Shown here one piece after another: positions 25,337 through 35,685 of a stretch of 64,000 bases of DNA. The position numbers were made by a program, and so were the translations under genes. Position 1 is the first letter of the stretch. Each line of letters begins with the position of its first letter. This DNA is from Reyranella sp. GTDB lineage: Bacteria; Pseudomonadota; Alphaproteobacteria; Reyranellales; Reyranellaceae. The stretch is from the NCBI RefSeq assembly GCF_004297405.1, contig NZ_SCVC01000006.1, positions 124,001-188,000 on the forward strand. The letters run 5' to 3'. Below the pieces are notes generated by a model that was given only the letters and a program-made list of their open reading frames with translations, was not told the DNA's origin and ran no database searches.

Positions 25337-26370
25337 ACGGTCGCGACGGGAGTCGCGGGCGAGCCCACGGCGCCAGGCAGGCGCAGCGGCGGCGCTGTCA
25401 GCAGGAAGCGCGAACGCTTCTTGTCACGCAACCATAGCGCCAGGTCCTTCAGCCACCAGATCTCGCCCAGGTTCAGGCCGAGCTTGAACAGGCAGTGATT
25501 GTGGATCGGCAGTGAAGGATGCTCGGCGCCTTCCGGGCCGGGCAGGGCGGGGACCGCCTCGACGCCGTAGTTGTCGGCAATCAGCGCGGAGATCTGACTG
25601 TCGGTGATCCACTGCAGCAGCCGCTGGTCGCGGCCATCGAGTACGCTGCACATTGCATGCGCGCGCGCCGGATCGACTTTCTTGTCCATCTTCACGATCT
25701 CATCGGTGAACCCGGTGTAGAGCAGCAGCATGTCGCCCGGTTCGACCACGACCTTGTCGGCGTCGAGGACGCGCTTGAAGTCGTCGTAGTTCACATACTT
25801 GTGGTCGCGACCATAGTGCTTCTCGAGGTCGACCAGCACGGCACGGCCCTGGATCGCCTTGGCCGCCATGTTCTCGACGCCGAGCTTGTGGGCATAGGAG
25901 AGATGGCCGCAGCCGTCGCGGCCGGCGTCGGGCTGCGGGCCGACGACATCGGAGCCGGCCTTGAAGCCGTTGTAGTAGAGCGGCTCCGGCACGCCATCGC
26001 CGTCGGCGTCGAACATGCCGCCGACATGGGCGAGCGTATCCCACTGCGTCGAATACTGGAGCGTCAGGATCACGCGATCGTCGCTCGCGACGTCCACGAA
26101 CATCGGGTTGAGGCTGTTGGTCAGGAAGTTGAAGCGCCAGCCATTTTCGTCGCCAGTCGGTGAAAGGACGGGCGGCAGACGGCGTGGGTTCAGAACGTTG
26201 CCGCCGGGGAAGTCGAGCGGCAGGCTCAGACAGAATGAAATGCCTTCCTTCACCTCGGCGATGCCTTCGAGCACTTTCTTCGGGGTGATCAGGTTAAGGC
26301 GCCCGAGCTGATCGTCGTCACCCCAATCGCCCCAGGTCGAGCCCTCCGGGCGATGCTTCCATCTTTTCAT
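25333..26370 (-). CDS. cyclase/isatin-hydrolase family protein
   Basis: A 345-residue member of the cyclase family (COG1878), metal-dependent hydrolases that include isatin hydrolase and kynurenine formamidase-like enzymes. The diagnostic region is LQYSTQWDTLAHVGGMFDADG, where Asp and His supply metal ligands in place of the HxGTHxD form of other members. A further segment DMLLLYTGFTDE and a late HPSLPIHNHCLFKLG are also typical. It is divergent from the MFS gene and overlaps the downstream FkbM gene. Substrate unknown; a link to glycan modification is not obvious. Confidence 0.75.
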   Translation of the reverse strand: MKRWKHRPEGSTWGDWGDDDQLGRLNLITPKKVLEGIAEVKEGISFCLSLPLDFPGGNVLNPRRLPPVLSPTGDENGWRFNFLTNSLNPMFVDVASDDRVILTLQYSTQWDTLAHVGGMFDADGDGVPEPLYYNGFKAGSDVVGPQPDAGRDGCGHLSYAHKLGVENMAAKAIQGRAVLVDLEKHYGRDHKYVNYDDFKRVLDADKVVVEPGDMLLLYTGFTDEIVKMDKKVDPARAHAMCSVLDGRDQRLLQWITDSQISALIADNYGVEAVPALPGPEGAEHPSLPIHNHCLFKLGLNLGEIWWLKDLALWLRDKKRSRFLLTAPPLRLPGAVGSPATPVATV

Positions 26371-26505
26371 ACGCTTCTCCCTAATGCCGGCGCGGACACT
26401 AGCAAGTAGGGTTGCATCGCGTCATCACGGGCGCATGGCTCCCCCGCAGATTTCCGAAGAACGTTCGCGCAGCGGATCGCCTAATATCGCCATGAAGAGG
26501 TGTCG

Positions 26506-27732
26506 ATGTCTGCAACCACCGCCGAGCCGTTTCGGCACGATGTCCGGGTGATCAGCCTGATCGGCGTTGCCCATGGTGCCAGCCACTACTATCAGCTCGC
26601 TTTCGCCACGATGCTGCTGATCGTTCGCCAGGAAGTGGGCCTCAGCTACGCCGATGTCGGCCTGCTGGCCGGCATATTCTATGGCGTCTCCGGCGTGGCG
26701 CAGACCGCGGCAGGCTTCGCGGTCGATCGCTTCGGCGCGCGGCCGATCCTGGCCGGCGGTCTGTTCGTCGTCGGTGTCGGCCTGGGGCTGATCTCCTTCG
26801 CCCATTCGTTTGCAGCCTTTGCCGCCATCGCCGTCGTCGCAGGCCTCGGCAACTCGGTCTTCCATCCGGCCGACTTCGCGCTGCTTAACTCATCTGTCAC
26901 GCAAAGCCGGCTGGGCCGCGCCTATAGTATCCACGGCCTCGGCGGTTCGCTGGGATGGGCGGCGGCGCCCATCATGTACTTCCTCGACAGCATGTTCGGC
27001 TGGATCGGCGCCGCGCTGATCGGTGCGCTGCCGGGCATCATCCTGTCGTTCCTGGTCCTCATCCATCGCCGCGAACTGGTCGATCACCGTATCAAGGAAC
27101 GCGCAGCGGCCGCACAACACGGCACAACGCCGGCGTTGACGCTCTTCCTGCAGCCGACGCTGCTGCTCTGCCTCGTCTACTTCGCGCTGCTCGCGGCCAA
27201 CACGGTCGGCATCCAGCAGTTCGCGGTGCCGGCCTGGGGCAGCATGTTCGGCGTCACCGAAACCTACGCTGCTTTCTGCCTGATCGTGTTCATCGTGGGA
27301 TCGGCCGCCGGCATGCTGGTGGGCGGTCTCTTCGCCGATCGCGTGCGTCGTCACGATCGCGTCGCGGCGATCGGGCTGCTCGTCGCGGCAGCATTCACCG
27401 TGCCGATTGCGATGCAGGCCGTATCGCCGGCGTTGCTGCCGATCGTGCTGGCGCTGGCCGGCGCGGCAGGTGGTGCCACCAACCCGTCGCGCGACATGAT
27501 CGTGCGCAACGCCACACCGCCCGGTGCCACCGGGAAGGTCTTCGGATTCGTCTACTCTGGCCTCGACATCGGCTCGTTCCTGGCACCGCCGCTGTTCGGC
27601 TATCTCATGAACCTGGGCCTGCCGGCCGTGATCTTCTGGATCGCGATCGGTCTCTACGTGGCGAATGTCGGCATCGTGATGTCGCTCCGCCAGAGCGGCG
27701 CTGCGAAGTCAGCGCCGGCCGCGGCGGAGTAG
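26506..27732 (+). CDS. MFS transporter
   Basis: A 408-residue major facilitator superfamily protein with about 12 hydrophobic segments and the loop motif GFAVDRFGARPIL between helices 2 and 3 as well as GGLFADRVRRHDR in the second half. The start ATG at 26506 has AGAGG ending five bases upstream. The substrate cannot be read from sequence. It is monocistronic by appearance: the ABC-F gene downstream is on the other strand. The 5' region contains a TAATAT at 26482-26487 that may be a -10 but no matching -35. Confidence 0.8.
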   Translation: MSATTAEPFRHDVRVISLIGVAHGASHYYQLAFATMLLIVRQEVGLSYADVGLLAGIFYGVSGVAQTAAGFAVDRFGARPILAGGLFVVGVGLGLISFAHSFAAFAAIAVVAGLGNSVFHPADFALLNSSVTQSRLGRAYSIHGLGGSLGWAAAPIMYFLDSMFGWIGAALIGALPGIILSFLVLIHRRELVDHRIKERAAAAQHGTTPALTLFLQPTLLLCLVYFALLAANTVGIQQFAVPAWGSMFGVTETYAAFCLIVFIVGSAAGMLVGGLFADRVRRHDRVAAIGLLVAAAFTVPIAMQAVSPALLPIVLALAGAAGGATNPSRDMIVRNATPPGATGKVFGFVYSGLDIGSFLAPPLFGYLMNLGLPAVIFWIAIGLYVANVGIVMSLRQSGAAKSAPAAAE

Positions 27733-27748
27733 GGACGCGCCCCCAGCC

Positions 27749-29638
27749 TTAGGCCGCTTCGAAGGCTTCCTGCGCGACCATCCACTCGTGCTCGGCATGC
27801 GCCAGCTCGCGCTCAAGCCGCAGCTTTTCCTTCTGCAGGTCGGTCGCGAGAGCTGGCGGGCCTGAGTAGGTCGCGGGATCGGCGAGCTTGGCCTCGATGT
27901 CGTTACGCTGCTTGGTGAGCGTGGCGATGTTCTTCTCGGCCGCTTCCAGGGCGCGCTTCAAGGGGCCGCGCTTGACCTTCTCGGAGGGGGGCGGTGCAGG
28001 AGCGGGCGTCGAGGCAGCCTTCTTCTCTTTCTTTTCCTTCTTGCTCTTGGCTTCCTTGGCGGGCCGTCCGCTGCGCTCACGCAGCAGACGCGACTGATAA
28101 TCGTCGATATCGCCATCGAAGGGTGTGACGCTGCCGTTGGCCACGACCCAAAGCTGGTCGGCGACCATCTTCACCAGATGGGTGTCGTGGCTCACCAGCA
28201 CGACGGCGCCCTCGAAATCGTTGATGGCGTCGACCAGCGAGGCGCGGGCATCCATGTCGAGATGGTTGGTCGGCTCGTCGAGCAGCAGCATGTGCGGCGC
28301 GGTGCGGGTGGCCAGCGCCAGCAGCAGGCGGGTCTTCTCACCGCCGGACAGCACGCCGACTTTGAGGTTGGCGCGATCGCGCGAGAAGCCGAAGCGTCCG
28401 AGCTGGGCGCGCACCTTCGCTTCGCCGGCACCCGGTCCCAGCGCGCGGTTCATGTGGTCAAACGGCGTCGCCTCGTAGTCGAGGCTCTCTTCCTGGTCCT
28501 GCGAGAAGTAGCCGATCCTCAGCTTGGGCGTGCGCTTGATGCGGCCCTCGCGCGGCTGCAGCCGGTCGGACAGGACGCGGATGAAGGTCGACTTGCCGTT
28601 GCCGTTCTGGCCGAGCAGCGCGATGCGGTCGTCCATGTCGATACGCAGGTCGAGGTTGCGCAGGATCGGCGGACCGTCGGGATAGCCCACCGTCACTTCG
28701 TCCAGAGTCTCGATCGGCGAGGCGAGGATGTCGGGCGAGGGGAAGTTGAAGGCAATCCTCTCCTCGATCGGCACCGAGGCGACCGGCCCCAGCTTCTCGA
28801 TCATCTTCATGCGCGACTGCGCCTGGCGTGCCTTGCTGGCCTTGGCTTTGAAGCGATCGACGAAGGCCTGCATGTGCTTGCGCTGCGCGGCGACCTTGGC
28901 CTGCTGCGCGGCATCGTTGGCCAGACGCTCGGCGCGCGTGCGCTCGAAGAAGTCGTAGTTGCCGGTGTAGGGCACGAGCTTCTGCTGATCGATGTGCACG
29001 ATGTGATCGCACACGTCGTTCAGCAGGTCGCGGTCGTGGCTGACCATCAGGAGCGTGTTGCGGAATTTTCGCAGATGCTCGGTCAGCCACATCATGGCTT
29101 CGATATCGAGATGGTTCGACGGCTCGTCGAGGATCAAGAGATCAGGATCGCTGAACAGTGTGCCGGCCAGCGCCACGCGCATGCGCCAGCCGCCGGAGAA
29201 CTCGCCGCAGGGCCGCGACTGGGCTTCGTTGTCGAAGCCGAGGCCGCTCAGGATCGCAGCCGCCCGCGACGGCGCCGAGGCCGCGCCGATCTCTTCGAGC
29301 CGCATATGGATCTCGGCCAGTCGCAACCCGTCGTGGCTGGTCTCGGCTTCCGCAAGCAGCGCCGTGCGCTCGACGTCGGCTGCAAGAACGGCATCGAGAA
29401 CGGGAATGTCGCCACCCGGCGGGTCCTGCGGCACCGAGCCGATGCGGGTGCGGCCCATCAGGTTGATCTCGCCGCTATCGGCTTCGGTCTGGCCCTGGAT
29501 GATGCGTAGCAGGGTCGATTTGCCCGCGCCGTTACGGCCGACCAGGCCGACCTTCCAGCCATCGGAGAAAGCCACCGACGCGCGATCGAAGAGAACGCGT
29601 TCGCCGTGACGGAAGGAGAGGTCGCTGACGTGAAGCAT
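27749..29638 (-). CDS. ABC-F family ATP-binding protein
   Basis: A 629-residue soluble protein with two ABC ATPase domains and no membrane span. The first has [16 protein letters not shown] and [19 protein letters not shown]; the second has [33 protein letters not shown] and [18 protein letters not shown] lysine-rich linker (about residues 530-560) leads to a coiled-coil C terminus of the Uup type. ABC-F proteins act on ribosomes in translation quality control, or in some cases antibiotic protection; Uup-like ones have also been linked to DNA structure binding. The start at 29638 follows [13 protein letters not shown]; the upstream in-frame extension is noncoding. Confidence 0.87.
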   Translation of the reverse strand: MLHVSDLSFRHGERVLFDRASVAFSDGWKVGLVGRNGAGKSTLLRIIQGQTEADSGEINLMGRTRIGSVPQDPPGGDIPVLDAVLAADVERTALLAEAETSHDGLRLAEIHMRLEEIGAASAPSRAAAILSGLGFDNEAQSRPCGEFSGGWRMRVALAGTLFSDPDLLILDEPSNHLDIEAMMWLTEHLRKFRNTLLMVSHDRDLLNDVCDHIVHIDQQKLVPYTGNYDFFERTRAERLANDAAQQAKVAAQRKHMQAFVDRFKAKASKARQAQSRMKMIEKLGPVASVPIEERIAFNFPSPDILASPIETLDEVTVGYPDGPPILRNLDLRIDMDDRIALLGQNGNGKSTFIRVLSDRLQPREGRIKRTPKLRIGYFSQDQEESLDYEATPFDHMNRALGPGAGEAKVRAQLGRFGFSRDRANLKVGVLSGGEKTRLLLALATRTAPHMLLLDEPTNHLDMDARASLVDAINDFEGAVVLVSHDTHLVKMVADQLWVVANGSVTPFDGDIDDYQSRLLRERSGRPAKEAKSKKEKKEKKAASTPAPAPPPSEKVKRGPLKRALEAAEKNIATLTKQRNDIEAKLADPATYSGPPALATDLQKEKLRLERELAHAEHEWMVAQEAFEAA

Positions 29639-29682
29639 GGGGCCGCGGCGTTTAGCATGCGGGAGAGGCGGGTCCAACCGGC

Positions 29683-29711
29683 TTGCCGCATGGGGACCCC
29701 GCGTTTATAAG
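29683..29711 (+). promoter_or_regulatory. ndk promoter
   Basis: TTGCCG (29683-29688) and TATAAG (29706-29711) are separated by 17 bases. Transcription from about 29718 leaves a 50-base leader before the ndk ATG. The -10 matches consensus at five of six positions. Confidence 0.6.
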
Positions 29712-29768
29712 GCGCGCCCACATGCCAAAAAGCACATTGGCAGCAGGAAAATCGGGCAAGAGGACAAT

Positions 29769-30191
29769 ATGGCCGTCGAACGCACTTTCTCGATCATCAA
29801 GCCGGACGCGACCCGCCGGAACCTGACCGGCAAGATCAACGCCCGGTTCGAGGAAAAGGGTCTGCGCATCGTCGCCCAGCGGCGCATCTGGATGAGCCGC
29901 CAGCAGGCCGAGGAGTTCTACGGCGTGCACAAGGCGCGGCCGTTCTTCAACGACCTTTGCACTTTCATGACGTCGGGCCCCGTCGTCGTGCAGGTTCTGG
30001 AAGGCGAGAACGCCGTCACCAAGAACCGCGAGATCATGGGTGCCACCAACCCGGCCAACGCCGACGCCGGCACGATCCGCAAGGATTTTGCCGAATCGAT
30101 CGAAGCCAACTCGGTGCACGGTTCGGATTCGCCGGAGAATGCCGCGATCGAGATCGCTTATTTCTTCGCGGGCTCCGAGGTCGTCGGCTGA
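29769..30191 (+). CDS. ndk: nucleoside diphosphate kinase
   Basis: A 140-residue Ndk that transfers phosphate between nucleoside tri- and diphosphates through a phosphohistidine. The active-site sequence [20 protein letters not shown] contains the catalytic His, and [15 protein letters not shown] and [16 protein letters not shown] are also typical. AAGAGG precedes the ATG. A clear intrinsic terminator follows, so it is a single-gene transcript. Confidence 0.96.
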   Translation: MAVERTFSIIKPDATRRNLTGKINARFEEKGLRIVAQRRIWMSRQQAEEFYGVHKARPFFNDLCTFMTSGPVVVQVLEGENAVTKNREIMGATNPANADAGTIRKDFAESIEANSVHGSDSPENAAIEIAYFFAGSEVVG

Positions 30192-30211
30192 GGCCGGCCT
30201 CCTGAAACGAA

Positions 30212-30240
30212 AAAAGCGGCCCGAGAGGGCCGCTTTTCTT
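30212..30240 (+). terminator. intrinsic terminator after ndk
   Basis: The stem GCGGCCC/GGGCCGC with a GAGA loop (30216-30233) is flanked by an A run and followed by TTTTCTT. It begins 21 bases after the ndk stop. The A/T flanks make it potentially bidirectional for the convergent small gene. Confidence 0.85.
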
Positions 30241-30263
30241 TTGTCTGCGTTCTTGCCGGAGCG

Positions 30264-30467
30264 TCAGCTCAAGACGGCAAAACCGATCAGCAGGGCGATC
30301 GAGCCGCCAACACCCAGGAGCAGGCCGAGGATCGACAGGCCGCCCACGAGGCCCAGCGCCATCGAAGCCAGCAGGACCACGATCCACAAAAGCGAGAAGG
30401 TCACGAGCTTGTTGAAAGCCGCGTAAGTCTCCTGGTGTGCCCTGTAGTCGTCCGGTGCGTCGGCCAT
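30264..30467 (-). CDS. aa3-type cytochrome c oxidase subunit IV-like small membrane protein
   Basis: A 67-residue protein starting at MADAPDDYRAHQETYAAF, with GGGGA upstream; a longer frame from 30497 is less likely. The N-terminal YRAHQETYAAFNKLVTFSLL pattern, followed by one or two hydrophobic helices, matches the small subunit IV of alphaproteobacterial aa3 oxidases. It probably stabilises the oxidase in the inner membrane. The gene follows purN by 41 bases, outside any oxidase operon here. Confidence is limited by length. Confidence 0.6.
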   Translation of the reverse strand: MADAPDDYRAHQETYAAFNKLVTFSLLWIVVLLASMALGLVGGLSILGLLLGVGGSIALLIGFAVLS

Positions 30468-30508
30468 ATCTCGTCCCCGATGAAAATCGTTGGCCACTAT
30501 ATACAGAA

Positions 30509-31159
30509 CTAGGGTTCCGGCGAGAAGAGGAGCGTCGCCGCACGCGGAACGCCGTTAACCGCGACCTTTTCGCCGTCGACGGCGATCCGGCCCTCCGCAA
30601 ACCAGCGCACTACCAGTGGGTAGAGGCGATGCTCCTGCCGCAGGATGCGTGCTGAAAGTGTCTCCTCGGTATCGTCGGCAAGCACCGGCACGGCCGCCTG
30701 GGCAATGATCGGCCCAGAGTCGAGATCGGGGGTCACGAGATGCGCGGTGCAGCCGCTCAACCGCACGCCGGCATCGAGTGCCTGCCGGTGCACGTGCATT
30801 CCCTTGAAGGCCGGCAGCAGGGATGGGTGGATGTTGATCAGCCGTCCCGCCCAGCGCGTGGGAAACCATGGGCTGAAGATGCGCATGAAGCCCGCCAGCA
30901 CCACGAAGCCCACGCCATGGCGCTCCAGCTCCGCCGAAACCGCGCGATCGAACGCTTCGCGGTCGGGATGGTCGCGATGCGAGATCGCCACCGTCGGCAC
31001 GCCTGCCGCCGCAGCTATCGCGAGGCCCGGCGCGTCAGCCTTGTTGCTCACGACGCAGGCGATCTCGGCGGGATAGTCGGCGGCTTCGGCGGCGCGGATC
31101 AGCGCCGCCATGTTGCTGCCGCGTCCCGAGATCAGAACGCCGACCTTCAGCTTCGCCAT
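30509..31159 (-). CDS. purN: phosphoribosylglycinamide formyltransferase
   Basis: A 216-residue PurN that transfers a formyl group from 10-formyl-tetrahydrofolate to GAR, the third step of purine synthesis. The start [16 protein letters not shown] is typical; the catalytic region is [14 protein letters not shown] followed by [20 protein letters not shown], with the conserved His and Asp. It overlaps the purM 3' end by 13 bases, so the two are translated together. Confidence 0.95.
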   Translation of the reverse strand: MAKLKVGVLISGRGSNMAALIRAAEAADYPAEIACVVSNKADAPGLAIAAAAGVPTVAISHRDHPDREAFDRAVSAELERHGVGFVVLAGFMRIFSPWFPTRWAGRLINIHPSLLPAFKGMHVHRQALDAGVRLSGCTAHLVTPDLDSGPIIAQAAVPVLADDTEETLSARILRQEHRLYPLVVRWFAEGRIAVDGEKVAVNGVPRAATLLFSPEP

Positions 31160-32289
31160 AGAGTGTCGGCGTGATCCACGACGCAGTCGGCTTCGTCGGT
31201 CGGCGCTCGCTCGATCGTGCCGACCTGGTGCACGGTTTCACCGGCCTCGGTCAGCGCCTTGGCGACGCGCTCGGCGTCGGCCGCTGCCGTCACGACGATC
31301 ATGCCGAGCCCACAATTGAAGGTGCGCAGCATGTCGTCGGTGGGCACCTGGCCCACGTCATGCAGCCAGCGGAAGACGGCAGGCGCCGTCCAGCGCCGCG
31401 CATCGAGGCGTGCGCGTAGGCCATCGGGCAGGCAGCGCGGCACGTTGCCGGGCAGGCCGCCGCCGGTGATATGCGCCAGGCCCTTGATCGCACCGGTTGC
31501 TCGCACCGCCTGCAGCACCTGCTTCACATAGATACGCGTCGGCTCCAGCAGCGCCTCGCCCAGCGTCTTGTCGGCGAAGGGCGCCTTGTCGGTGTATTTG
31601 AGCCCGCTACGCTCGACGACGCGGCGCACCAGCGAATAGCCGTTGGAGTGCGCGCCACTCGATGCGAGGCCCAGCACCACGTCGCCGACCGCAATGTCGG
31701 CGCGCGGCAACAGCGCGTCGCGTTCGGCAGCGCCCACGGAAAAGCCCGCGAGATCATAGTCGCCGTCGGCATACATGCCGGGCATCTCGGCCGTCTCGCC
31801 ACCGACCAGCGCGCAGCCTGCACGCCGGCAACCTTCGGCGATCCCCGCGACGAGGCGACGTCCGACATCGACGTCGAGATGGCCGCTCGCATAGTAGTCG
31901 AGGAAGAAGAGGGGCTCGGCGCCCTGCACGACGATGTCGTTGACGCACATCGCCACGAGATCGATGCCGACCGTATCGGGCACCGCCGCTTCGATGGCGA
32001 CCTTGAGCTTGGTGCCGACGCCGTCGGTGCCGGACACCAGGATGGGATCCTTGAAGCCCGCAGCCTTGAGATCGAACAGGCCGCCGAAGCCGCCGAGTCC
32101 GCCCATTACACCAGGACGATTCGTGCTGCGTGCGAGTGGTTTGATGTGCTCGACGAGTTCGTCGCCCGCATCGATATCGACGCCCGCATCCTTGTAAGTC
32201 AGGGGCGGCCGATTGTGGCCACGCCCTTCGGAGGCGTCGTCGGGAGAATCGTCGTGAGGGGCGTCGGGCTTCAAGCCGGGCTCATTCAT
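31147..32289 (-). CDS. purM: phosphoribosylformylglycinamidine cyclo-ligase
   Basis: A 380-residue PurM (AIR synthetase), which closes FGAM to AIR using ATP. Start at ATG 32289 (MNEPGLKPD); the first 40 residues are a charged extension before the family signature [17 protein letters not shown]. Core motifs are [56 protein letters not shown] with one residue variation, and [13 protein letters not shown]. It leads a purM-purN operon and is divergent from the DUF2066 gene. Confidence 0.95.
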   Translation of the reverse strand: MNEPGLKPDAPHDDSPDDASEGRGHNRPPLTYKDAGVDIDAGDELVEHIKPLARSTNRPGVMGGLGGFGGLFDLKAAGFKDPILVSGTDGVGTKLKVAIEAAVPDTVGIDLVAMCVNDIVVQGAEPLFFLDYYASGHLDVDVGRRLVAGIAEGCRRAGCALVGGETAEMPGMYADGDYDLAGFSVGAAERDALLPRADIAVGDVVLGLASSGAHSNGYSLVRRVVERSGLKYTDKAPFADKTLGEALLEPTRIYVKQVLQAVRATGAIKGLAHITGGGLPGNVPRCLPDGLRARLDARRWTAPAVFRWLHDVGQVPTDDMLRTFNCGLGMIVVTAAADAERVAKALTEAGETVHQVGTIERAPTDEADCVVDHADTLWRS

Positions 32290-32333
32290 GCTAAGTAGGT
32301 GGCGCGAACATAGCCAAAAACCGGACCCCCGCA

Positions 32334-33422
32334 ATGCCGATAGGCCGCTGGTTTTCCACGATTGTCGCCGCGCTCCTCGCGGCCTTAGCCGCCGGCACCC
32401 TGTCGGTGGGCGCCTTTGCGCAGGCTCCGGCCGGCAATGCCTACGCTGTCGATGGCGTCGATGTCGATGCCACGGGCCCCGATCCCGTGAAGGCGCGCGA
32501 CCAGGGCATCCGCGATGCCCGCCGCAAGGCCCTGCAGATCCTTGTGGATCGAATGGTGGCGCCGGAGGACCGCGCGCGCTTGCCGCAGGTCAATGACGCC
32601 CAGCTCGAGAGCATGGTCCGCGGCGTCGAGTTCGTGCGCGATCGCTCGGCGCCCGGCCGTTACATCGCCACGTTGAACGTCGTCTTTGCGCCGGACCAGG
32701 TGAAAGCCTGGATGAGCGGCTCGGGCGCCAAGGTCGTCGAGACCGTCCAGAAGCCGGCGCTGGTGGTGCCGCTGTGGAAGGGCCGGGACGGCCTGCAGCC
32801 GCTGGACGATCGCAATGCATGGCGTGACGCCTGGCAGCAGCTCGACAATCCCAACAGCGCCGTGCCGCTGACCGTGATGCGCGGCGACCAGACCGACCAA
32901 GGCGCGATGTCGCCCGAGGAAGCCTATGTCGGCGACATCTCGGCCCTGTCGCGGCTCAATGCCCGCTATCGCGCGCCCATGATCATCGTGGTGACCGTCG
33001 AGGGCGACAAGGCGTCAGGCCCGCTCACCGTAAGCGGCCTGCGGTACGACACGCAGACCGGCCAGCGGAGCGAGATCCCCAAAGTGTCGCTGACCGACAG
33101 CAAGCAACTCCCCGACGCTGCCAAGAAGGCGCATGCCAAGGTCGAAGAGGATTGGCGCGGGATCGCGACGGTGCGGCGCGACTCGCAGGACTCGCTCGAC
33201 GTCATCGTGCCGATCCGTGCGCTGGGCGACTGGGTGCAGGTCCGCCAGCGGCTGGGCTCGGTGCCGTCGGTCAAGAACGTGGCGGTGAAGCAGCTCGAGT
33301 CGGATCGCGCCGAGCTGCGGCTGGACTACTTCGGCACGACGGACGAATTGCAGCGCACGCTGGCGCAAGCCGGCCTCGTGCTGGCCAAGGATGCCGATCA
33401 GTGGCGCCTGCAACCGAGGTGA
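32334..33422 (+). CDS. DUF2066 domain-containing secreted protein
   Basis: A 362-residue protein with a signal peptide (residues 1-30, ending GAFAQ). The DUF2066 fold covers most of the rest, including [20 protein letters not shown] near residue 50 and [21 protein letters not shown] at the end. The function of DUF2066 is unknown. In alphaproteobacteria it commonly sits between purM and the AI-2E-type permease and Hda-like genes, as here. The permease GTG overlaps its stop codon. Confidence 0.8.
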   Translation: MPIGRWFSTIVAALLAALAAGTLSVGAFAQAPAGNAYAVDGVDVDATGPDPVKARDQGIRDARRKALQILVDRMVAPEDRARLPQVNDAQLESMVRGVEFVRDRSAPGRYIATLNVVFAPDQVKAWMSGSGAKVVETVQKPALVVPLWKGRDGLQPLDDRNAWRDAWQQLDNPNSAVPLTVMRGDQTDQGAMSPEEAYVGDISALSRLNARYRAPMIIVVTVEGDKASGPLTVSGLRYDTQTGQRSEIPKVSLTDSKQLPDAAKKAHAKVEEDWRGIATVRRDSQDSLDVIVPIRALGDWVQVRQRLGSVPSVKNVAVKQLESDRAELRLDYFGTTDELQRTLAQAGLVLAKDADQWRLQPR

Positions 33423-34489
33423 CCACGTCGGGCCGCTGGCGCTTCTGGGTCGTCGCGGCCGCCGCCTTCCTGTTGGTCCTGTGGCTGCTGAACGACATCC
33501 TGCTGCCGTTCGTCGTCGGCATGGTCGTGGCCTACTTCCTCGATCCCGTCGTCGTGCGCCTGCAGCGGATGGGCCTGTCGCGCACCATGGCGACAACGGC
33601 GGTGACGATCGTCGCCGTCCTGTTGGCCGTCGGCGTCTTCATGGCGATCCTGCCGCCGCTCTTCGGGCAGATACAGGCGCTGATCGTCAAGGCGCCGGAA
33701 TACTTCGTGAAGGCGGTCGCACAGATCCAGCCACTGATCGAGCCTCTGCGCGACAGGTTGGGGCTGTCGCCGCTCACCATGAACGACCTGCAGACCGAAG
33801 CGACGCAATGGGCCGGCAAGGCGCTCGCCGTCGCCGGTGGCGTGGCCGGCACCATCGCGCAACGCGGCGTCGCCATCATCAATCTGCTGGGCCTGCTGTT
33901 CATCACACCCGTCGTCACCTTCTATCTGCTGCGCGATTGGGAGAAGGTGCTGGCGGCGATCGACGGCGCCCTGCCGCGCGATCATGCCAGCACGATCCGC
34001 AAGCTCGCCCATGAGTCCGACGCCGCCATCGCGGGCTATGTACGCGGCCAGGCGCTGGTCTGCCTCGCCCTGGGTTCGATCTACGCCATCGGCCTGTCGC
34101 TGGTCGGCCTGCAGTTCGGGCTGGTCATCGGGCTGATCGCCGGCGCCATTTCCTTCATCCCTTTTGTCGGCACCTTCGTCGGGGCCGTGATGGCGATCGG
34201 CATGGCGCTGGCGCAGTTCCCGCCGGAGTGGATGGGCGTGGTGAAGGTCGCAGCCGTTTTCCTGTTCGGCCAGACCCTGGAAGGCAATGTGCTCTCGCCC
34301 AAGCTGGTGGGTGATCGGGTCGGGCTGCACCCGGTGTGGATCATGTTCGCCCTGCTGGCCGGTGGCGTGCTGTTCGGCTTTGTCGGCGTCCTTGTCGCCG
34401 TTCCCGTCGCGGCGGTGATGGGCGTGATCGTCCGACATCTCCTTGCGCGCTACCGCGAAAGCGATATCTATCGCGGCACGGTCGACTGA
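33419..34489 (+). CDS. AI-2E family transporter
   Basis: A 356-residue PerM/AI-2E exporter family membrane protein with about seven to eight hydrophobic segments. I start it at the GTG at 33419, whose TGA overlap with the DUF2066 stop indicates coupling; longer frames upstream are inside that gene. Family sequences are LLPFVVGMVVAYFLDPVV, LLFITPVVTFYLLRDWEKV, and FIPFVGTFVGAV with FGQTLEGNVLSPKLVGDRVG. Members export small molecules or ions; the substrate is not known here. Confidence 0.85.
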   Translation: MTTSGRWRFWVVAAAAFLLVLWLLNDILLPFVVGMVVAYFLDPVVVRLQRMGLSRTMATTAVTIVAVLLAVGVFMAILPPLFGQIQALIVKAPEYFVKAVAQIQPLIEPLRDRLGLSPLTMNDLQTEATQWAGKALAVAGGVAGTIAQRGVAIINLLGLLFITPVVTFYLLRDWEKVLAAIDGALPRDHASTIRKLAHESDAAIAGYVRGQALVCLALGSIYAIGLSLVGLQFGLVIGLIAGAISFIPFVGTFVGAVMAIGMALAQFPPEWMGVVKVAAVFLFGQTLEGNVLSPKLVGDRVGLHPVWIMFALLAGGVLFGFVGVLVAVPVAAVMGVIVRHLLARYRESDIYRGTVD

Positions 34490-34511
34490 CCACCGGCACG
34501 CCGGACCCTGC

Positions 34512-35195
34512 ATGGCGAACCAACTCACCTTCGATCTCGCACTCCCACCGCCCACCTATGCACGCGAGGATTTCGTCGTGGCCGACGGCAATCGCGAGGC
34601 GCTGGCCTGGATCGATCGCTGGCCCGACTGGCCGGCACCGGCCTTGGCGCTGAATGGCCCCACCGGCTGCGGCAAGACCCATCTCGGCCGCATATGGGCC
34701 GCGCAGAGCGGGGCGGTGGTGATCGAGGGAACCGACCTCGATGGCAAGAGCGTCGCCGACCTCACGGACCTTGCCGCGGCGTCGCCCGCGATCGTGATCG
34801 AGGAGGCGCAGCGCGCACCGGAACGGGCTCTCTTCCATCTCTACAATCTGATGCGCGAACGGCGGGGCTCCTTGTTGCTGATCTCGCCCGAGCCGCCGGC
34901 GCGCTGGTCTATCGCCCTGCCGGACCTCGCCTCGCGGTTGCGGGCGGCACCGGCCGTCGCCGTGGCCCCGCCGGACGATGAACTCCTGGGGTCGATCATC
35001 CTGAAGCAACTGGCCGACCGGCAATTGCACGCGGGCGCGGGTGTCGTGCAGTATCTCGTGTCGCGCATGGAGCGCTCGGCCGAGGCGGCCCGTCGCGTCG
35101 TCGCAGCGCTCGACCGGCGCGCGCTGGCGGAACGGCGCGAGATCGACCGCCGGTTGGCAATCGACGTGTTGGCTGAAATCAGCGGCGCGTCGTAG
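34512..35195 (+). CDS. hdaA: Hda-like DnaA-related ATPase
   Basis: A 227-residue DnaA-like AAA+ protein. The QLTFDL motif at residues 4-9 is a beta-clamp binding box, the mark of Hda, which helps convert DnaA-ATP to DnaA-ADP after replication starts. The Walker A is GPTGCGKTHLGR (about 49-60), and the DnaA-like C-terminal part RRVVAALDRRALAERREIDR lacks the DNA-binding domain of DnaA. The Walker B reads AIVIEEAQR where DD would be expected, a substitution also seen in some Hda proteins. It follows the permease by 22 bases. Confidence 0.85.
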   Translation: MANQLTFDLALPPPTYAREDFVVADGNREALAWIDRWPDWPAPALALNGPTGCGKTHLGRIWAAQSGAVVIEGTDLDGKSVADLTDLAAASPAIVIEEAQRAPERALFHLYNLMRERRGSLLLISPEPPARWSIALPDLASRLRAAPAVAVAPPDDELLGSIILKQLADRQLHAGAGVVQYLVSRMERSAEAARRVVAALDRRALAERREIDRRLAIDVLAEISGAS

Positions 35196-35208
35196 GGGGA
35201 GGAAGACG

Positions 35209-35676
35209 ATGAAGACGTTCGTACTGGCGGCCGCGTTGGGCGTGCTGGCGTCGACGGCCTCGACCGCTTCGGCGCAGCAAGGCGTGGCGGGAACGTGGCT
35301 CACCGCCTCGGGCGTGGCGCAGGTCAAGATCGGTCCTTGTCCCGATGCGGCGAGCGGGCCGATCTGCGGCTTCGTTGTCGGGCTCATCAATCCCAAGGGG
35401 CCGGACGGCAAGGTCGTCGCGCCCGATGTCGCCAACGACTACCACAACGAGAACCCCGCGCTGCGCAGCCGCAAGGTGATCGGCATGCCGCTGATCTGGG
35501 GCTTCAAGGCCACGTCCAATCCCAACAGCTTCGAGGACGGCCACATCTACAATGGCGAGAACGGCAAGACCTACAACGCCAACATCAGCCTGCAACCCGA
35601 CGGCAAGCTCCGCCTGCGCGGCTATGTCGGCACGCCGATGTTCGGCGAAACGCAGATCTGGACCCGCGTGAACTGA
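35209..35676 (+). CDS. DUF2147 domain-containing secreted protein
   Basis: A 155-residue protein with a signal peptide cut after TASAQ (residue 23) and a DUF2147 domain: GTWLTASGVAQVKI, CPDAASGPICGFVVGL, and YNGENGKTYNANISLQPD ending in LRLRGYVGTPMFGETQIW. The family is periplasmic, probably beta-rich, with no established activity. It follows the Hda-like gene by 13 bases with AGGGGGAGGAAG in front of the ATG. A REP-like repeat follows its stop. Confidence 0.85.
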   Translation: MKTFVLAAALGVLASTASTASAQQGVAGTWLTASGVAQVKIGPCPDAASGPICGFVVGLINPKGPDGKVVAPDVANDYHNENPALRSRKVIGMPLIWGFKATSNPNSFEDGHIYNGENGKTYNANISLQPDGKLRLRGYVGTPMFGETQIWTRVN

Positions 35677-35685
35677 GGCTGCTCC